Shown: positions 17,521 through 26,929, counted from the stretch's first letter. The stretch is DNA of 64,000 bases from CAYRDK01 sp043819345 (GCA_043819345.1 JBDREX010000053.1:9602-73601); one strand, 5' to 3'. Notes: generated by a model from the sequence alone, not told the origin. Numbers and translations are program-made.

Positions 17521-18565
17521 ATTGCGTAAGACAATTGATGTCATTGATAAAGAAATTGTAACTCTTCTCAATAAAAGAGCCGAGAAAACACATGAAATAG
17601 GAAAAGTGAAAAACAAAACAAAAGCCGCTATTTACGTTCCGGCACGAGAAAAAGACGTTTTTGAAAAAATCGCTAAGGCTAGTCACGGGCCACTGAGCCA
17701 AGAGGCGCTTGTAGCCATTTACAGAGAAATTATGTCCGCATCTTTAGCCCTGGAAAAACCAATAACTATCGCTTATCTTGGGCCCAATGCTTCCTTTTCT
17801 CATCTGGCAGCGTTAAAAAAATTCGGCTCCATGGTTTCATACTTTCCCTGCAATAACATCAGCGATATTTTTACAGAAGTAGAAAAAGATCATGCTGACT
17901 ATGGCGTAGTTCCAATAGAAAACTCCATAGAGGGAGCAATCTCCCATACATTAGATATGCTGGTTGATTCTGATTTAAAAATTTGCTCTCAGCTTTTGCT
18001 GGATGTTTCATTAAACGTCCTCTCAAAACATGAAAAAAACCGCATTGAAAAAATCTACTCAAATCCTGCTGTTTTCGGGCAATGCCGCATTTGGCTTGAA
18101 TCAAATTTACCCAAAGCCAATCTTATTGAAGTTTCAAGTACCACTAAAGCCGCGCAAATCGCCGCAAAAGAAAAAAATGCTGCCTGTATCGCATCTCTTC
18201 TGGCAGCAGATATCTACAAATTAAAAATTATTGCCAAGGCCATTGAAGATAGCCCTCACAATATAACAAAATTCCTTGTCATCGGTAAATACGAAGCACA
18301 ACCGACTGAACATGATAAAACATCTATTGTCTTCTCCATAAAGGATAGTATCGGAGCCCTGCATGACATGCTCCTGCCATTCAAAAAATACAAGATTAAT
18401 CTAACAAAGATTGAATCCAGGCCATCTAAAAGAAAAGCCTGGGATTACTTTTTTTTCATTGATCTTGTCGGACATGCTCAAGAAAAAAATGTCCAAAAGG
18501 CACTCAATATTTTAGATGGAAAAACAAAATTTATGAAAATCCTTGGATCTTATCCTATTGTATAA
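17507..18565 (+). CDS. pheA: Bifunctional chorismate mutase / prephenate dehydratase (P-protein)
   Basis: A 352-residue enzyme making phenylpyruvate from chorismate. Domains in order: chorismate mutase of the AroQ type (about 1-85, starting LNKLRKTIDVIDKEIV), prephenate dehydratase (about 88-270, with PIENSIEGA and the catalytic Thr of SSTTKAA), and an ACT domain (about 275-350) with ESRPSK, which binds phenylalanine for feedback inhibition. A longer frame begins at 17435, but AGGAGG at 17495-17500 places the start at the second of two ATG codons, 17507. Neighbours hisC, aroF and tyrA complete the branch. Confidence 0.95.
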   Translation: MNLNKLRKTIDVIDKEIVTLLNKRAEKTHEIGKVKNKTKAAIYVPAREKDVFEKIAKASHGPLSQEALVAIYREIMSASLALEKPITIAYLGPNASFSHLAALKKFGSMVSYFPCNNISDIFTEVEKDHADYGVVPIENSIEGAISHTLDMLVDSDLKICSQLLLDVSLNVLSKHEKNRIEKIYSNPAVFGQCRIWLESNLPKANLIEVSSTTKAAQIAAKEKNAACIASLLAADIYKLKIIAKAIEDSPHNITKFLVIGKYEAQPTEHDKTSIVFSIKDSIGALHDMLLPFKKYKINLTKIESRPSKRKAWDYFFFIDLVGHAQEKNVQKALNILDGKTKFMKILGSYPIV

Positions 18566-18571
18566 AAAACG

Positions 18572-19672
18572 ATGAAAAATATAATCAGAAAAGATATTTT
18601 AAACATAGAAGCATACCAGCCCGGTAAACCCATTGAAGAGGTAAAAAGAGAGCTCGGTATCAAAGATGTTATCAAACTGGCATCCAATGAAAATGCACTT
18701 GGCCCCAGCCCAAAAGCGCTGCGAGCAATTGCGAAAATAACACAATCTCTGCATCGTTACCCACAAGGAGACTGTTTTTATTTAAAACAGGCCCTTGCCC
18801 GCTATCTAAAAATCAGTTCAGCTCATCTCATGTTTGGTAATGGTTCTGATGAACTCATTGATGTCATTCTGAAAACTATTCATGCGCCAAATGCCCAAAT
18901 TATCACAGCAGATTGTACATTTGTTGAATACAAAATTAGCGCAGCCATCAATAGATTCAAAGTTAAAACAGTTCCTCTCATTGATTTTAAATTTGACCTG
19001 GACGGTATCAAAAAAGCAGTTACAAAAAACACAAAAGCAATTTTTATTGCCAATCCTAATAACCCAACAGGGACTTATGTTAATAAAAACGAGATTATTG
19101 CCTTTATAAAAAGTATTCCTAAAAATATCCTCATCGTTTTTGATGAGGCGTATTTTGAATATGTACAGACGAAAGATTTTCCGGATTTAATTCCTATCAT
19201 AAAAAAACACAATAACATTGTTATTTTGAGAACGTTTTCTAAAATTTTCGGACTGGCGGGCTTGCGTGTCGGATACATGATCTGTTCTAAAGGCTTCATT
19301 AAAGCAGCTGAGCGCGTCCGGCAGCCTTTTAACGTCAACACATTAGCGCAGATTGCCGCTCAGGAAGCACTTGGCGATCTTGCTTTTCTAAGAAAGACTC
19401 AAAAATTAGTTAATATCGAAAAGCGGTTTCTCTATGCGGAATTTAAAAAGCTCAACCTCTGGTTTCAGCCCAGCGAAACAAACTTTATTTTTATCAAAAT
19501 GAACTGCGACGTATCGCATATATTTCACAAAATGCTTAAAAAGGGTGTCATTATCCGCCCCATGTCTTCCTGTAAACTTCATCATTATTGCCGCATCACC
19601 ATCGGAACACATGAAGAAAATAAAAAACTTATCCGGATACTTAAAAGCGTTCTACAGGAGACAAACAAATGA
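18572..19672 (+). CDS. hisC: Histidinol-phosphate / aromatic aminotransferase
   Basis: A 366-residue class I/II PLP aminotransferase with NPNNPTG, FDEAYFEY and the Schiff-base lysine in TFSKIFGLAG followed by GLRVGY. By sequence it belongs to the HisC group, which converts imidazole-acetol phosphate to histidinol phosphate. No other his gene is near; it sits between pheA and aroF, so it may serve as the transaminase for phenylalanine and tyrosine, as HisC enzymes do in several bacteria. Its last four bases overlap aroF (ATGA). Confidence 0.9.
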   Translation: MKNIIRKDILNIEAYQPGKPIEEVKRELGIKDVIKLASNENALGPSPKALRAIAKITQSLHRYPQGDCFYLKQALARYLKISSAHLMFGNGSDELIDVILKTIHAPNAQIITADCTFVEYKISAAINRFKVKTVPLIDFKFDLDGIKKAVTKNTKAIFIANPNNPTGTYVNKNEIIAFIKSIPKNILIVFDEAYFEYVQTKDFPDLIPIIKKHNNIVILRTFSKIFGLAGLRVGYMICSKGFIKAAERVRQPFNVNTLAQIAAQEALGDLAFLRKTQKLVNIEKRFLYAEFKKLNLWFQPSETNFIFIKMNCDVSHIFHKMLKKGVIIRPMSSCKLHHYCRITIGTHEENKKLIRILKSVLQETNK

Positions 19673-20685
19673 TTATCGTATTAAGGCCTGACGCGACAAA
19701 AAATGATATTGACCATATTGTTGAAAAAACTGAAAAGCTGGGCTTAAAGGCTCATATTTCTCAAGGTACGAAGAGGACGATTATTGGACTGATCGGCCCG
19801 GAAGATGTTTTGCGCGCTGTACCTTTAGAAGTCTTTTCCGGCGTAGAAAATGTCATACCTGTTTTATCACCCTATAAACTTGTTTCACGGGAATTTAAAA
19901 AAGATAATACGGCAGTTGCGATTACAAGCCATCTTAAAATTGGATCAAAAAAAATCGTCATTATCGCCGGACCTTGCGCAATTGAAAACGAAAACCTTTT
20001 GCTTGAAATTGGCGAAAAAGTAAAATTTGCAGGAGCCTCTGTTCTTAGGGGAGGAGCTTTCAAGCCAAGAACATCCCCATACGCCTTTCAAGGACTTGGT
20101 GAAAAAGGCCTTATTATGCTTTCAAACGTCAGCAAAAAACTCAACATTCCCACCATCACGGAAGTTATGGATCCTCGCGATGTTAAACTCATCGCCCAAC
20201 ATGCTGATATATTGCAGATTGGCGCCAGAAATATGCAAAATTTTAATCTCTTAAAAGAGGTTGGCCAGACCAAAAAGCCAATCCTTCTAAAGCGCGGCCT
20301 GTCTTCTACAATAAAAGAACTGCTTATGTCGGCGGAATACATCATGTCCGAAGGTAATCCAAATGTTATCCTTTGCGAACGCGGCATCAGAACTTTTGAA
20401 GATATGACGCGAAATACATTTGATGTAAGCGCAATCCCCCTCATAAAACAACTTTCGCATTTACCAGTTGTCGCCGATCCAAGCCATGCGGCAGGGAAGT
20501 GGAACCTTGTGGCCCCCTTAGCAAAAGCAGCAATTGCTGCCGGAGCTGACGGACTCATGATTGAAGTCCACACTAAGCCAGAAGAAGCTCTCTCCGACGG
20601 AGCGCAATCTCTAATCCCGGAAAAATTAACAGAGCTCATGCAAGAACTTGAAAAAATTGCCTGTGCCATACATAGGGAAATATAA
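19669..20685 (+). CDS. aroF: 3-deoxy-7-phosphoheptulonate synthase with N-terminal regulatory domain
   Basis: A 338-residue DAHP synthase, the first step of the shikimate pathway (PEP plus erythrose 4-phosphate). The first 70 residues form the ferredoxin-like regulatory domain known from Thermotoga-type (type I-beta) enzymes, where tyrosine inhibits. The TIM barrel follows with GPCAIE, RGGAFKPRTSPYAFQG, KRG and DPSHAAGKW, which carry metal and substrate ligands. It overlaps hisC by four bases and ends three bases before tyrA. Confidence 0.93.
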   Translation: MIIVLRPDATKNDIDHIVEKTEKLGLKAHISQGTKRTIIGLIGPEDVLRAVPLEVFSGVENVIPVLSPYKLVSREFKKDNTAVAITSHLKIGSKKIVIIAGPCAIENENLLLEIGEKVKFAGASVLRGGAFKPRTSPYAFQGLGEKGLIMLSNVSKKLNIPTITEVMDPRDVKLIAQHADILQIGARNMQNFNLLKEVGQTKKPILLKRGLSSTIKELLMSAEYIMSEGNPNVILCERGIRTFEDMTRNTFDVSAIPLIKQLSHLPVVADPSHAAGKWNLVAPLAKAAIAAGADGLMIEVHTKPEEALSDGAQSLIPEKLTELMQELEKIACAIHREI

Positions 20686-20688
20686 AAA

Positions 20689-21546
20689 ATGAAATCATTC
20701 AAAAAGATAGCTATCATTGGCGTAGGGTTACTCGGAGGCTCTATCGGTATGGCTATTAAACAAAAAAAGATAGCCACTCATGTCACCGGTTTTTTTAGAG
20801 ACAGAAACAAAATCAAAAAAGCGCTATCCCTGAAAGCCATTGACCAAGGAACAGAATCCTTGGATATAGCTGTTGAAAATGCGGACCTGATTATACTCTG
20901 TACACCGGTTTATGATATTGTTGAAAAACTAAAATGCTTTAAAAGAATGAACCTTGGCGACACTTTAATTACGGACATCGGGAGCACAAAAAAAGATATC
21001 CTGAATGCTGCTAAAGGGCTAAATTTCATCGGTTCTCATCCTTTAGCCGGGTCAGAACAAAGTGGCATTGAAAATGCGCAGGCAGGCCTATTTAAAGATT
21101 CTGTCTCTATCCTTACCCCCTCAAACACAAAGCAGACGGATGCGCTCAAAAAAATTCATTTATTTTGGCAACAAATCGGCGCTAAAACAACAACTCTATC
21201 TGCCGCTTCGCATGATAAGTTTCTTGCGTATTCAAGCCATTTACCGCATGCTTTGGCATGCAGCCTAATAAAATCTATCCCGCAAAAAGCTCTTACTTAT
21301 GGAGCCGGCGGCTTAAAAGATACAACGCGCATCGCTCTTGCAGAAACGCATATGTGGGCTGATATTTTTTTAAGCAACAAAGAAGAAGTCCTCAAAGCAT
21401 TTTCGGCTTTTGAAAAAAACACAGCCAGCTTCAAAAAGGCTTTAATAGATGAAAACCGCAACCATCTATGTACCTTTCTTAGAAAATCCCTCTATCAAAG
21501 AAAAAAATTATCTAAAACCGGAAAACCTGATGGCAAAAAATCATGA
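20689..21546 (+). CDS. tyrA: Prephenate dehydrogenase
   Basis: A 285-residue NAD(P)-dependent enzyme giving 4-hydroxyphenylpyruvate (or arogenate to tyrosine). The Rossmann motif GVGLLGGSIG lies at the N-terminus; SHPLAGSEQSG and SHLPHALA carry the catalytic His residues. No ACT domain is attached, so feedback control probably rests on DAHP synthase and the P-protein. The gene overlaps cmk by four bases. The EPSP-synthase gene aroA, often found between tyrA and cmk, is absent here. Confidence 0.93.
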   Translation: MKSFKKIAIIGVGLLGGSIGMAIKQKKIATHVTGFFRDRNKIKKALSLKAIDQGTESLDIAVENADLIILCTPVYDIVEKLKCFKRMNLGDTLITDIGSTKKDILNAAKGLNFIGSHPLAGSEQSGIENAQAGLFKDSVSILTPSNTKQTDALKKIHLFWQQIGAKTTTLSAASHDKFLAYSSHLPHALACSLIKSIPQKALTYGAGGLKDTTRIALAETHMWADIFLSNKEEVLKAFSAFEKNTASFKKALIDENRNHLCTFLRKSLYQRKKLSKTGKPDGKKS

Positions 21547-22220
21547 CGACGCTTAAATCAATCATCGCCATTGATGGCCCAGCCGGCTCAGGAAAAGGCA
21601 CTGTCGCAAAAATTATCGCTAAAAAAATGGGTCTGCTATATGTAGACACAGGAGCCATATACCGCGCCCTTGCTTTAAAGGCAAAAAGATCCGGCATAAG
21701 CCCTGAGAATAATGAAGCTATAATTGCCCTTGCTAAATCTTCTAAAATTGAATCTTTTTATGACCTGACAAGTGGCCATTTAAAAGTCATGCTAGACAAT
21801 GAAGATGTCTCTGAACAAATCAGAATGCCTGATATCACCAGGCATGTAGCTGAAATCTCAAAAATTAAAGAAATCCGTGAAATCATGGTTGAAATACAAA
21901 GAAAACTCGTTAAAGATAAAAAAGCTATTTTGGAAGGACGCGATATCACAACCATCGTATTTCCTGATGCCTATAAAAAGTTTTACCTTGATGCTGACCA
22001 AAAAGAAAGAGTCCATAGGCGCTACATAGAATTAAGGAGTAAAAATATAGCCGTTAATGAAGTCGATATCGAAGAAGATATTAAGTTGCGCGATTCTACA
22101 GATGCCAAGCGGGAATTCGGCCCATTGCGACGCAGCCCTGATGCCATTTATATTGACACAACACACATGACTATCGACGAAGTTGTTAACCGGCTAACAG
22201 AGGAAATTAATAAAGTATGA
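21543..22220 (+). CDS. cmk: Cytidylate kinase
   Basis: A 225-residue (d)CMP kinase: P-loop GPAGSGKGT near residue 13, DTGAIYRA (substrate binding), LEGRDITTIVFPDA and the C-terminal lid with DxxDxxR-type residues (LRDSTDAKRE). It phosphorylates CMP and dCMP for nucleotide recycling. Overlaps of four bases with tyrA upstream and lepA downstream indicate translational coupling. Confidence 0.95.
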   Translation: MTTLKSIIAIDGPAGSGKGTVAKIIAKKMGLLYVDTGAIYRALALKAKRSGISPENNEAIIALAKSSKIESFYDLTSGHLKVMLDNEDVSEQIRMPDITRHVAEISKIKEIREIMVEIQRKLVKDKKAILEGRDITTIVFPDAYKKFYLDADQKERVHRRYIELRSKNIAVNEVDIEEDIKLRDSTDAKREFGPLRRSPDAIYIDTTHMTIDEVVNRLTEEINKV

Positions 22221-24013
22221 CAAATCAATCCCTTATACGGAATTTTTCTATAATCGCCCATATTGATCACGGCAAATCAACGCTTGCAGACAGGATGATG
22301 GAATTTACCAACACCATCGATAAGAGACAATTCCGGCACCAAATGCTTGATGATATGGAGATTGAGCAAGAGAGAGGAATTACTATTAAAGCTTCCGCTG
22401 TGACCTTAAATTATAAAGCTGATGACGATAATATCTACATATTAAACCTGATTGATACACCAGGGCATGTGGATTTTACTTATGAAGTATCTAAATCTTT
22501 AGCTGCCTGCGAAGGCACGCTTCTGTTGATAGATGCCTCACAGGGGATTGAAGCACAAACAGTCGCTAATTACTTTCTGGCAAAAGAGCATAATCTTAAA
22601 ATCATTCCTGTTATCAATAAAATTGACATAGCCGGCATTGAACTAGAAAAAGTCAAAGAACAAATCGAAAGTACGCTTTGCTTAAATAAAGATGATATCC
22701 TGTTGGCTTCAGCAAAAGAAGGCAAGGGCATTAAAGAAATATTAGAATACATTGTTAAAAATGTACCTGCACCAACAGGGAGATCCGACAACCCTACGCA
22801 AGCTCTTATTTTTGATTCCACGTATAATACCTACAAAGGCGTCATTATCTATAGCCGCCTCTTTAATGGAGAGATAGCTCATGGTGATACTATTACCATG
22901 ATGCAATCTCAAAAAACCTACACCGTAGAAGAGATAGGTGTCCTCAAACCTCAAATGTCTACAACGAAAAAACTCAGTTGTGGGGAGGTCGGATATCTCA
23001 CAGCCAATATACGTGATCCCAAAGAAGTCATGATAGGAGACACAATTACCTTAAAAAATAATCCCTGCGAGGAACCATTGCCCGGATATAAAAAAGTCAA
23101 ACCTCTAGTCTTCTGCGGCATTTACCCCGTTAATGCTAAAGATTTCCCGGAACTAAAAATAGCGATGGATAAATTAACACTCAATGATTCTTCCTTTGTT
23201 TTTGAAACCGAAACATCACAATCATTTGGATATGGATTCCGATGCGGTTTTCTTGGACTACTTCATATGGAGATCATCCAGGAAAGATTGGAACGCGAAT
23301 ATAATCTAAATCTCGTATTAACAACACCGAATGTTGTCTACCGCATTACAACCCGTCATGGGGAAGTTCTAGAAATAGACAATCCTGTTAAATTACCTGA
23401 TCCATGCGAGATTAAACTTGCTGAAGAGCCCTATGTCAGGGTTTTTATGATCGTGCCTACTTCCTCTATTGAAGAAGTCTGCGACATGGCCAAACAAAAA
23501 CGTTCTGAATTTAAAACAAATGATTACATTGGAGAAGACCGAGTTAAAATCGTCTATGAAATGCCTTTAGCAGAGATCATTGTCGACTTCTATGATAAGA
23601 TAAAATCTGTGACGCGCGGCTATGGTTCCCTGGATTACGAGTTTGAAGGTTACAAACCAACAAACCTGGTAAAGCTTGATATTCTCATCAACAGCAAAGT
23701 GTGCGACGCTTTTTCCTGCCTTATCCATAAAGAAAAAGCTCAGTTCAAAGGACGCATGCTTGTTGAAAAATTAAAAGAGCTTATTCCTCGCCAATTATTT
23801 TTGATTAATATTCAGGCAGCGATCGGGGGGACCATTGTGGCAGCTGAGAAAATTCGCCCCGTTGGCAAAAATGTTACAGCAAAATGTTATGGCGGCGACA
23901 TCTCTCGCAAACGAAAACTCTGGGAAAAACAAAAAGAAGGTAAAAAGCGGCTTAAACAAGTCGGAAACGTAGAAATCCCCCAAGAGGCTTTTTTAGCAGC
24001 TCTAAAAATTTAA
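22217..24013 (+). CDS. lepA: Elongation factor 4 (LepA), back-translocating GTPase
   Basis: A 598-residue ribosome-bound GTPase. GTP-binding motifs are intact: AHIDHGKST (G1), DTPGHVD (G3), NKID (G4). Domains II, III and V follow, and the LepA-specific C-terminal domain with GGDISRKRKLWEKQKEGKKR closes the protein. Length is standard. It overlaps cmk by four bases and ends ten bases before lepB, the usual lepA-lepB pairing. Confidence 0.97.
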   Translation: MTNQSLIRNFSIIAHIDHGKSTLADRMMEFTNTIDKRQFRHQMLDDMEIEQERGITIKASAVTLNYKADDDNIYILNLIDTPGHVDFTYEVSKSLAACEGTLLLIDASQGIEAQTVANYFLAKEHNLKIIPVINKIDIAGIELEKVKEQIESTLCLNKDDILLASAKEGKGIKEILEYIVKNVPAPTGRSDNPTQALIFDSTYNTYKGVIIYSRLFNGEIAHGDTITMMQSQKTYTVEEIGVLKPQMSTTKKLSCGEVGYLTANIRDPKEVMIGDTITLKNNPCEEPLPGYKKVKPLVFCGIYPVNAKDFPELKIAMDKLTLNDSSFVFETETSQSFGYGFRCGFLGLLHMEIIQERLEREYNLNLVLTTPNVVYRITTRHGEVLEIDNPVKLPDPCEIKLAEEPYVRVFMIVPTSSIEEVCDMAKQKRSEFKTNDYIGEDRVKIVYEMPLAEIIVDFYDKIKSVTRGYGSLDYEFEGYKPTNLVKLDILINSKVCDAFSCLIHKEKAQFKGRMLVEKLKELIPRQLFLINIQAAIGGTIVAAEKIRPVGKNVTAKCYGGDISRKRKLWEKQKEGKKRLKQVGNVEIPQEAFLAALKI

Positions 24014-24023
24014 GGCGACCCAT

Positions 24024-24611
24024 ATGTTTATACACATGAACCCCAAAAAGAAAGCAATTGTCAAAGAAACCCTGGAAACACTGGGAACAGCTATTATTCT
24101 GGCTCTTATCATCCGTGCGTTCATTATACAGCCCTTTAAAATCCCGACCGGCTCTATGGAACCAACACTTATGCCACATGACAGAATTTTGGTACTAAGA
24201 TATGTTTACGGATTAAGGATTCCATTTACTTTCAAACGTATCACAAAATTTACAAAACCAAAAACAGGTGATATTGTCGTTTTTAATTATCCTGAAGATC
24301 CAAAACGCGCTTTTATCAAGCGCTGTATTGGCACACCTGGCGATAAAGTGGAAATCAAAAATGGAAGAGTCATTATCAATGGTGACCCACTAAAAAGAAA
24401 TCCATTTAATAAAATCTACTACTATAACAGGGGCACCTACGGACAAGAAAATAAAGAGATCGAAATACCCGATAACGCTTTTTTTGTATTGGGTGATAAC
24501 AGCGCCTCTTCTAAAGACTCACGGTATTGGGGCATATTGGATGATAAATATATTTTAGGAAAAGCTGTCTTTATCTACTGGCCGCTAAAAAGAATGCGCC
24601 TATTACACTAA
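24024..24611 (+). CDS. lepB: Signal peptidase I
   Basis: A 195-residue membrane-anchored serine protease that removes signal peptides of exported proteins. A single membrane segment spans about 18-36; the catalytic Ser44 lies in PTGSMEPTL and the general-base Lys99 in RAFIKRCIG; the C-terminal box GDNSASSKDSRYWG is also present. An internal ATG at 24036 could be the start instead; the first ATG is preferred for its AAGG box eight bases upstream. Confidence 0.95.
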   Translation: MFIHMNPKKKAIVKETLETLGTAIILALIIRAFIIQPFKIPTGSMEPTLMPHDRILVLRYVYGLRIPFTFKRITKFTKPKTGDIVVFNYPEDPKRAFIKRCIGTPGDKVEIKNGRVIINGDPLKRNPFNKIYYYNRGTYGQENKEIEIPDNAFFVLGDNSASSKDSRYWGILDDKYILGKAVFIYWPLKRMRLLH

Positions 24612-24623
24612 AGACCAATAACT

Positions 24624-25217
24624 ATGACATTTGCCAATAAAATCACACTTTTTAGAATCATCAGCATTCCTTTTTTTGTGGCTTCGCTGGTTTTTTATAC
24701 GCCACAAAAACCCTATCTTAAAATAGTAGCCTTGAGTATTTTTCTATTAGCTGCTGTTTCAGATATCATTGACGGATACATCGCTCGGACAAAAAGACAA
24801 AGAACAAAAGCAGGGGCTATTTTAGATCCATTAGCAGACAAAGCACTTCTAATAACTGCCTTTATCTTTATCTACCGCGTCAGCAAAATATACTTTGCCG
24901 TTAGCCTCCCCCTATGGGTTTTATTGATTGTCATCAGCCGAGACACCATTATTCTCATTGGCAGCTGTATTATACTCATCACGCATCCAGGTGTTCACAT
25001 CCAGCCAACACGATGGGGCAAATTAACCACCTTTCTGCAGATGGCTACTATTGTCTGTATTATTTTGGAATTTAAATTTTCACCTTTCATTTGGTGGCCA
25101 GCCGCTATTTTCACATCTATCTCAGGTATAGACTATATCCGGCTAGGTATTAACACACTCAACAATTCAGAACATGCACCCACACTTTTTAAAAATAATA
25201 AGCGGACTCATTGTTAG
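24624..25217 (+). CDS. pgsA: CDP-diacylglycerol-glycerol-3-phosphate 3-phosphatidyltransferase
   Basis: A 197-residue membrane enzyme with about five helices and the complete CDP-alcohol phosphatidyltransferase signature D-x2-DG-x2-AR-x8-G-x3-D-x3-D, here starting at SDIIDGYIAR (about residue 48). It makes phosphatidylglycerol phosphate. The C-terminus is overlapped by plsY over 44 bases, placing two phospholipid genes in one translation-coupled pair. PgsA is the best fit; a related CDP-alcohol transferase cannot be fully excluded. Confidence 0.88.
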   Translation: MTFANKITLFRIISIPFFVASLVFYTPQKPYLKIVALSIFLLAAVSDIIDGYIARTKRQRTKAGAILDPLADKALLITAFIFIYRVSKIYFAVSLPLWVLLIVISRDTIILIGSCIILITHPGVHIQPTRWGKLTTFLQMATIVCIILEFKFSPFIWWPAAIFTSISGIDYIRLGINTLNNSEHAPTLFKNNKRTHC

Positions 25218-25851
25218 CTATGTTTTAGGGTCTATTCCTACTGCGTATCTCTTTGGCAGGCTATATAAAGGCATGGACTTAAGAAAACATGGCTCTGGCA
25301 ACTTAGGCGCGACTAACGCCTTTAGAGTCCTAGGAAAAGGCATTGGCACAACCGTACTTGCCATAGACATCCTCAAAGGAACTGCTTCAGTCCTTTTGGC
25401 AGGGTTATTTTTTTATTCGCCTGACGTTAATATATCTAGAAATCTCTATCTGTGTCTAGCAGCCATATTTGCCGTTTGTGGACACAACTGGACAATTTTT
25501 TTAAAATTTAAAGGAGGTAAGGGCATTGCGACCAGTTTAGGAGCACTCATAGGTTTTTCTATTTTAATAGACCAATTTGCTACAACATGCCTGATCATCG
25601 TTGTGTTATGGCTAATCATTTTTCTTTCCACCGGTTTTGTATCACTTGGCTCTGTTATTTGTTCTGTCTTTTTGCCTGTTTTGGGTATTATTTTTCACCT
25701 TCCAGTAGAAATTCTTCTTTTTTTGACGCTTTTGTCTGTCTTCTCCATCGTAAAGCATAAATCCAATATTTTCAGATTGTTACAAAAAAAAGAGTCCAGG
25801 TTTAACACAAAGAAATTTCTCGCCAATTTCATCAAGAAAACGCTTTCCTGA
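25174..25851 (+). CDS. plsY: Acyl-phosphate glycerol-3-phosphate acyltransferase
   Basis: A 225-residue polytopic membrane enzyme for the first acylation of glycerol 3-phosphate. All three PlsY motifs are visible: GSIPTAYLFGR with HGSGNLGATNAFR (motif 1), GHNWTIFLKFKGGKGIATS (motif 2), and a C-terminal KHKSNIFRL segment (motif 3). The start at 25174 lies inside pgsA and gives the expected N-terminus; it is the last gene of the long run beginning at yebC. The acyl-phosphate partner gene plsX is not in the window. Confidence 0.94.
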   Translation: MHPHFLKIISGLIVSYVLGSIPTAYLFGRLYKGMDLRKHGSGNLGATNAFRVLGKGIGTTVLAIDILKGTASVLLAGLFFYSPDVNISRNLYLCLAAIFAVCGHNWTIFLKFKGGKGIATSLGALIGFSILIDQFATTCLIIVVLWLIIFLSTGFVSLGSVICSVFLPVLGIIFHLPVEILLFLTLLSVFSIVKHKSNIFRLLQKKESRFNTKKFLANFIKKTLS

Positions 25852-25866
25852 ACACCCCCTAACTCA

Positions 25867-25896
25867 TTGAAACAGGTATTCTTATTGTGTTATAGT
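25867..25896 (+). promoter_or_regulatory. Promoter of the attenuated unknown gene
   Basis: TTGAAA (25867-25872), an 18-base spacer and TATAGT (25891-25896) with TG one base upstream. Transcription should start near 25903, just before a large palindrome and a terminator hairpin. Confidence 0.5.
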
Positions 25897-25932
25897 TTTC
25901 CCACAGGATCTTGATATAGATGTTTCAATCGA

Positions 25933-25979
25933 GGGAACGGTCGCGACCGTTCCCTGCGCAGTTTTTCTGCGGGTTTTTT
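25933..25979 (+). terminator. Perfect palindrome followed by an intrinsic terminator
   Basis: Positions 25933-25954 form a 22-base perfect palindrome (GGGAACGGTCG and its complement). Directly after it CGCAG and CTGCG (25957-25971) make a short stem with a T5 loop, then GG and six T. The unit can end plsY transcripts, but it also stands between the promoter at 25867 and the gene at 25993, only 13 bases before that gene, so it may act as an attenuator or terminate a small RNA of about 75 bases. Confidence 0.75.
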
Positions 25980-25992
25980 AGTAAAGGAAAAA

Positions 25993-26328
25993 ATGAGAGA
26001 CCTAGTTTTCAAAAACCTTACTTCGCAAGATAAAAAAAAGCGGGTTCTCTGGGCATCAGAGACCATTCGCGAGGATGGGATTTTGACCAGAATCCATAAA
26101 TATCTCATTTACATTATCAAAGAAACAGAGAGCGGCCAAGCGCAAGACTTTGATAAACCGGAAATCTTTGTCACAAAATCCAGGAACTCAAATGATAAAA
26201 CTGAAAAATTTCAAATCAAAATGAAGGGGCGCGTTCTTTGCGTTACCAATGAAAAAAACTTCTGTATTACATTTTGCCACACCTTAAAGATAGACCTCTG
26301 CCCAACGAGCACAACGCCATTAAAATAA
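25993..26328 (+). CDS. Hypothetical protein behind an attenuator-like leader
   Basis: I do not recognise this 111-residue protein. It is basic, soluble and begins MRDLVFKNLTSQDKKKRVLW; the middle is charged and the C-terminal half looks beta-rich with three cysteines (VLCVTN, NFCITFC). AAAGGA lies seven bases before the ATG, so translation looks genuine, and the A/T-rich codon use matches its neighbours. Its upstream region (own promoter, palindrome, terminator) suggests expression only on read-through. There are no flanking partner genes with an obvious link. Confidence 0.6.
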   Translation: MRDLVFKNLTSQDKKKRVLWASETIREDGILTRIHKYLIYIIKETESGQAQDFDKPEIFVTKSRNSNDKTEKFQIKMKGRVLCVTNEKNFCITFCHTLKIDLCPTSTTPLK

Positions 26329-26427
26329 TATCAAAATCAGGCACAACCTAGCCTCTATTTGAAGAGCGTCTATTTTACTAATATGGCCGCTCAAAAATAA
26401 ATTCCACTTTAACCTTTCCCCAATCAA

Positions 26428-26436
26428 TGTTAATAT
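26428..26436 (+). promoter_or_regulatory. Possible extended -10 promoter giving a leaderless mRNA
   Basis: TGTTAATAT ends six bases before the ATG at 26443, so a start 6-7 bases downstream would begin the mRNA at or next to the start codon. The -35 is weak, and no ribosome binding site precedes the ATG. Confidence 0.3.
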
Positions 26437-26442
26437 ATCTGC

Positions 26443-26910
26443 ATGCATTTACCGAATGAAGCGCTTATCATGATAACTTCAGCCTTGCCTATCCTTGAAC
26501 TAAGAGGGGCTATCCCTTTAGGGTTGAAGCTCCATGAACCTATCCTCAAGGTCTGCATTTTAGCAATTATCGGCAATATGGCGCCCATTGCCCCTTTATT
26601 CTTTTTACTGGAACCAATCTCAAAAAAATTACGCAAAATTCCTTTCTTTGAGAAGTTTTTCTTCTGGCTTTTTAAGAGAACACAGAAAAAAGGCAAGCTA
26701 ATTGAAGAATTTGAGCTTCTTGGACTCATCATTTTTGTTGCTATTCCATTACCCATGACCGGGGCCTGGACCGGATGCATGGCCGCTTCACTCTTAAAAA
26801 TGCCCTTCAGGCATGTTTTCGTTGCTATCACCATAGGTGTTATTATCGCGTCAGTCATTGTTTCCAGTCTCTGCTATGGTGGAACCTGCATTATGAACGG
26901 CTTAAAATAA
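26443..26910 (+). CDS. COG2426-family small membrane protein (putative multidrug export)
   Basis: A 155-residue membrane protein with four predicted helices and the family start in which a helix is followed by LPILELRGAIPLG; PLPMTGAWTG occurs in the middle. The family is labelled small multi-drug export protein, but transport has not been shown for most members. It ends 19 bases before the nitroreductase start and probably forms a two-gene unit with it. Family assignment is confident, function is not. Confidence 0.75.
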   Translation: MHLPNEALIMITSALPILELRGAIPLGLKLHEPILKVCILAIIGNMAPIAPLFFLLEPISKKLRKIPFFEKFFFWLFKRTQKKGKLIEEFELLGLIIFVAIPLPMTGAWTGCMAASLLKMPFRHVFVAITIGVIIASVIVSSLCYGGTCIMNGLK

Positions 26911-26929
26911 CCTTTATACGTTATTGCTC

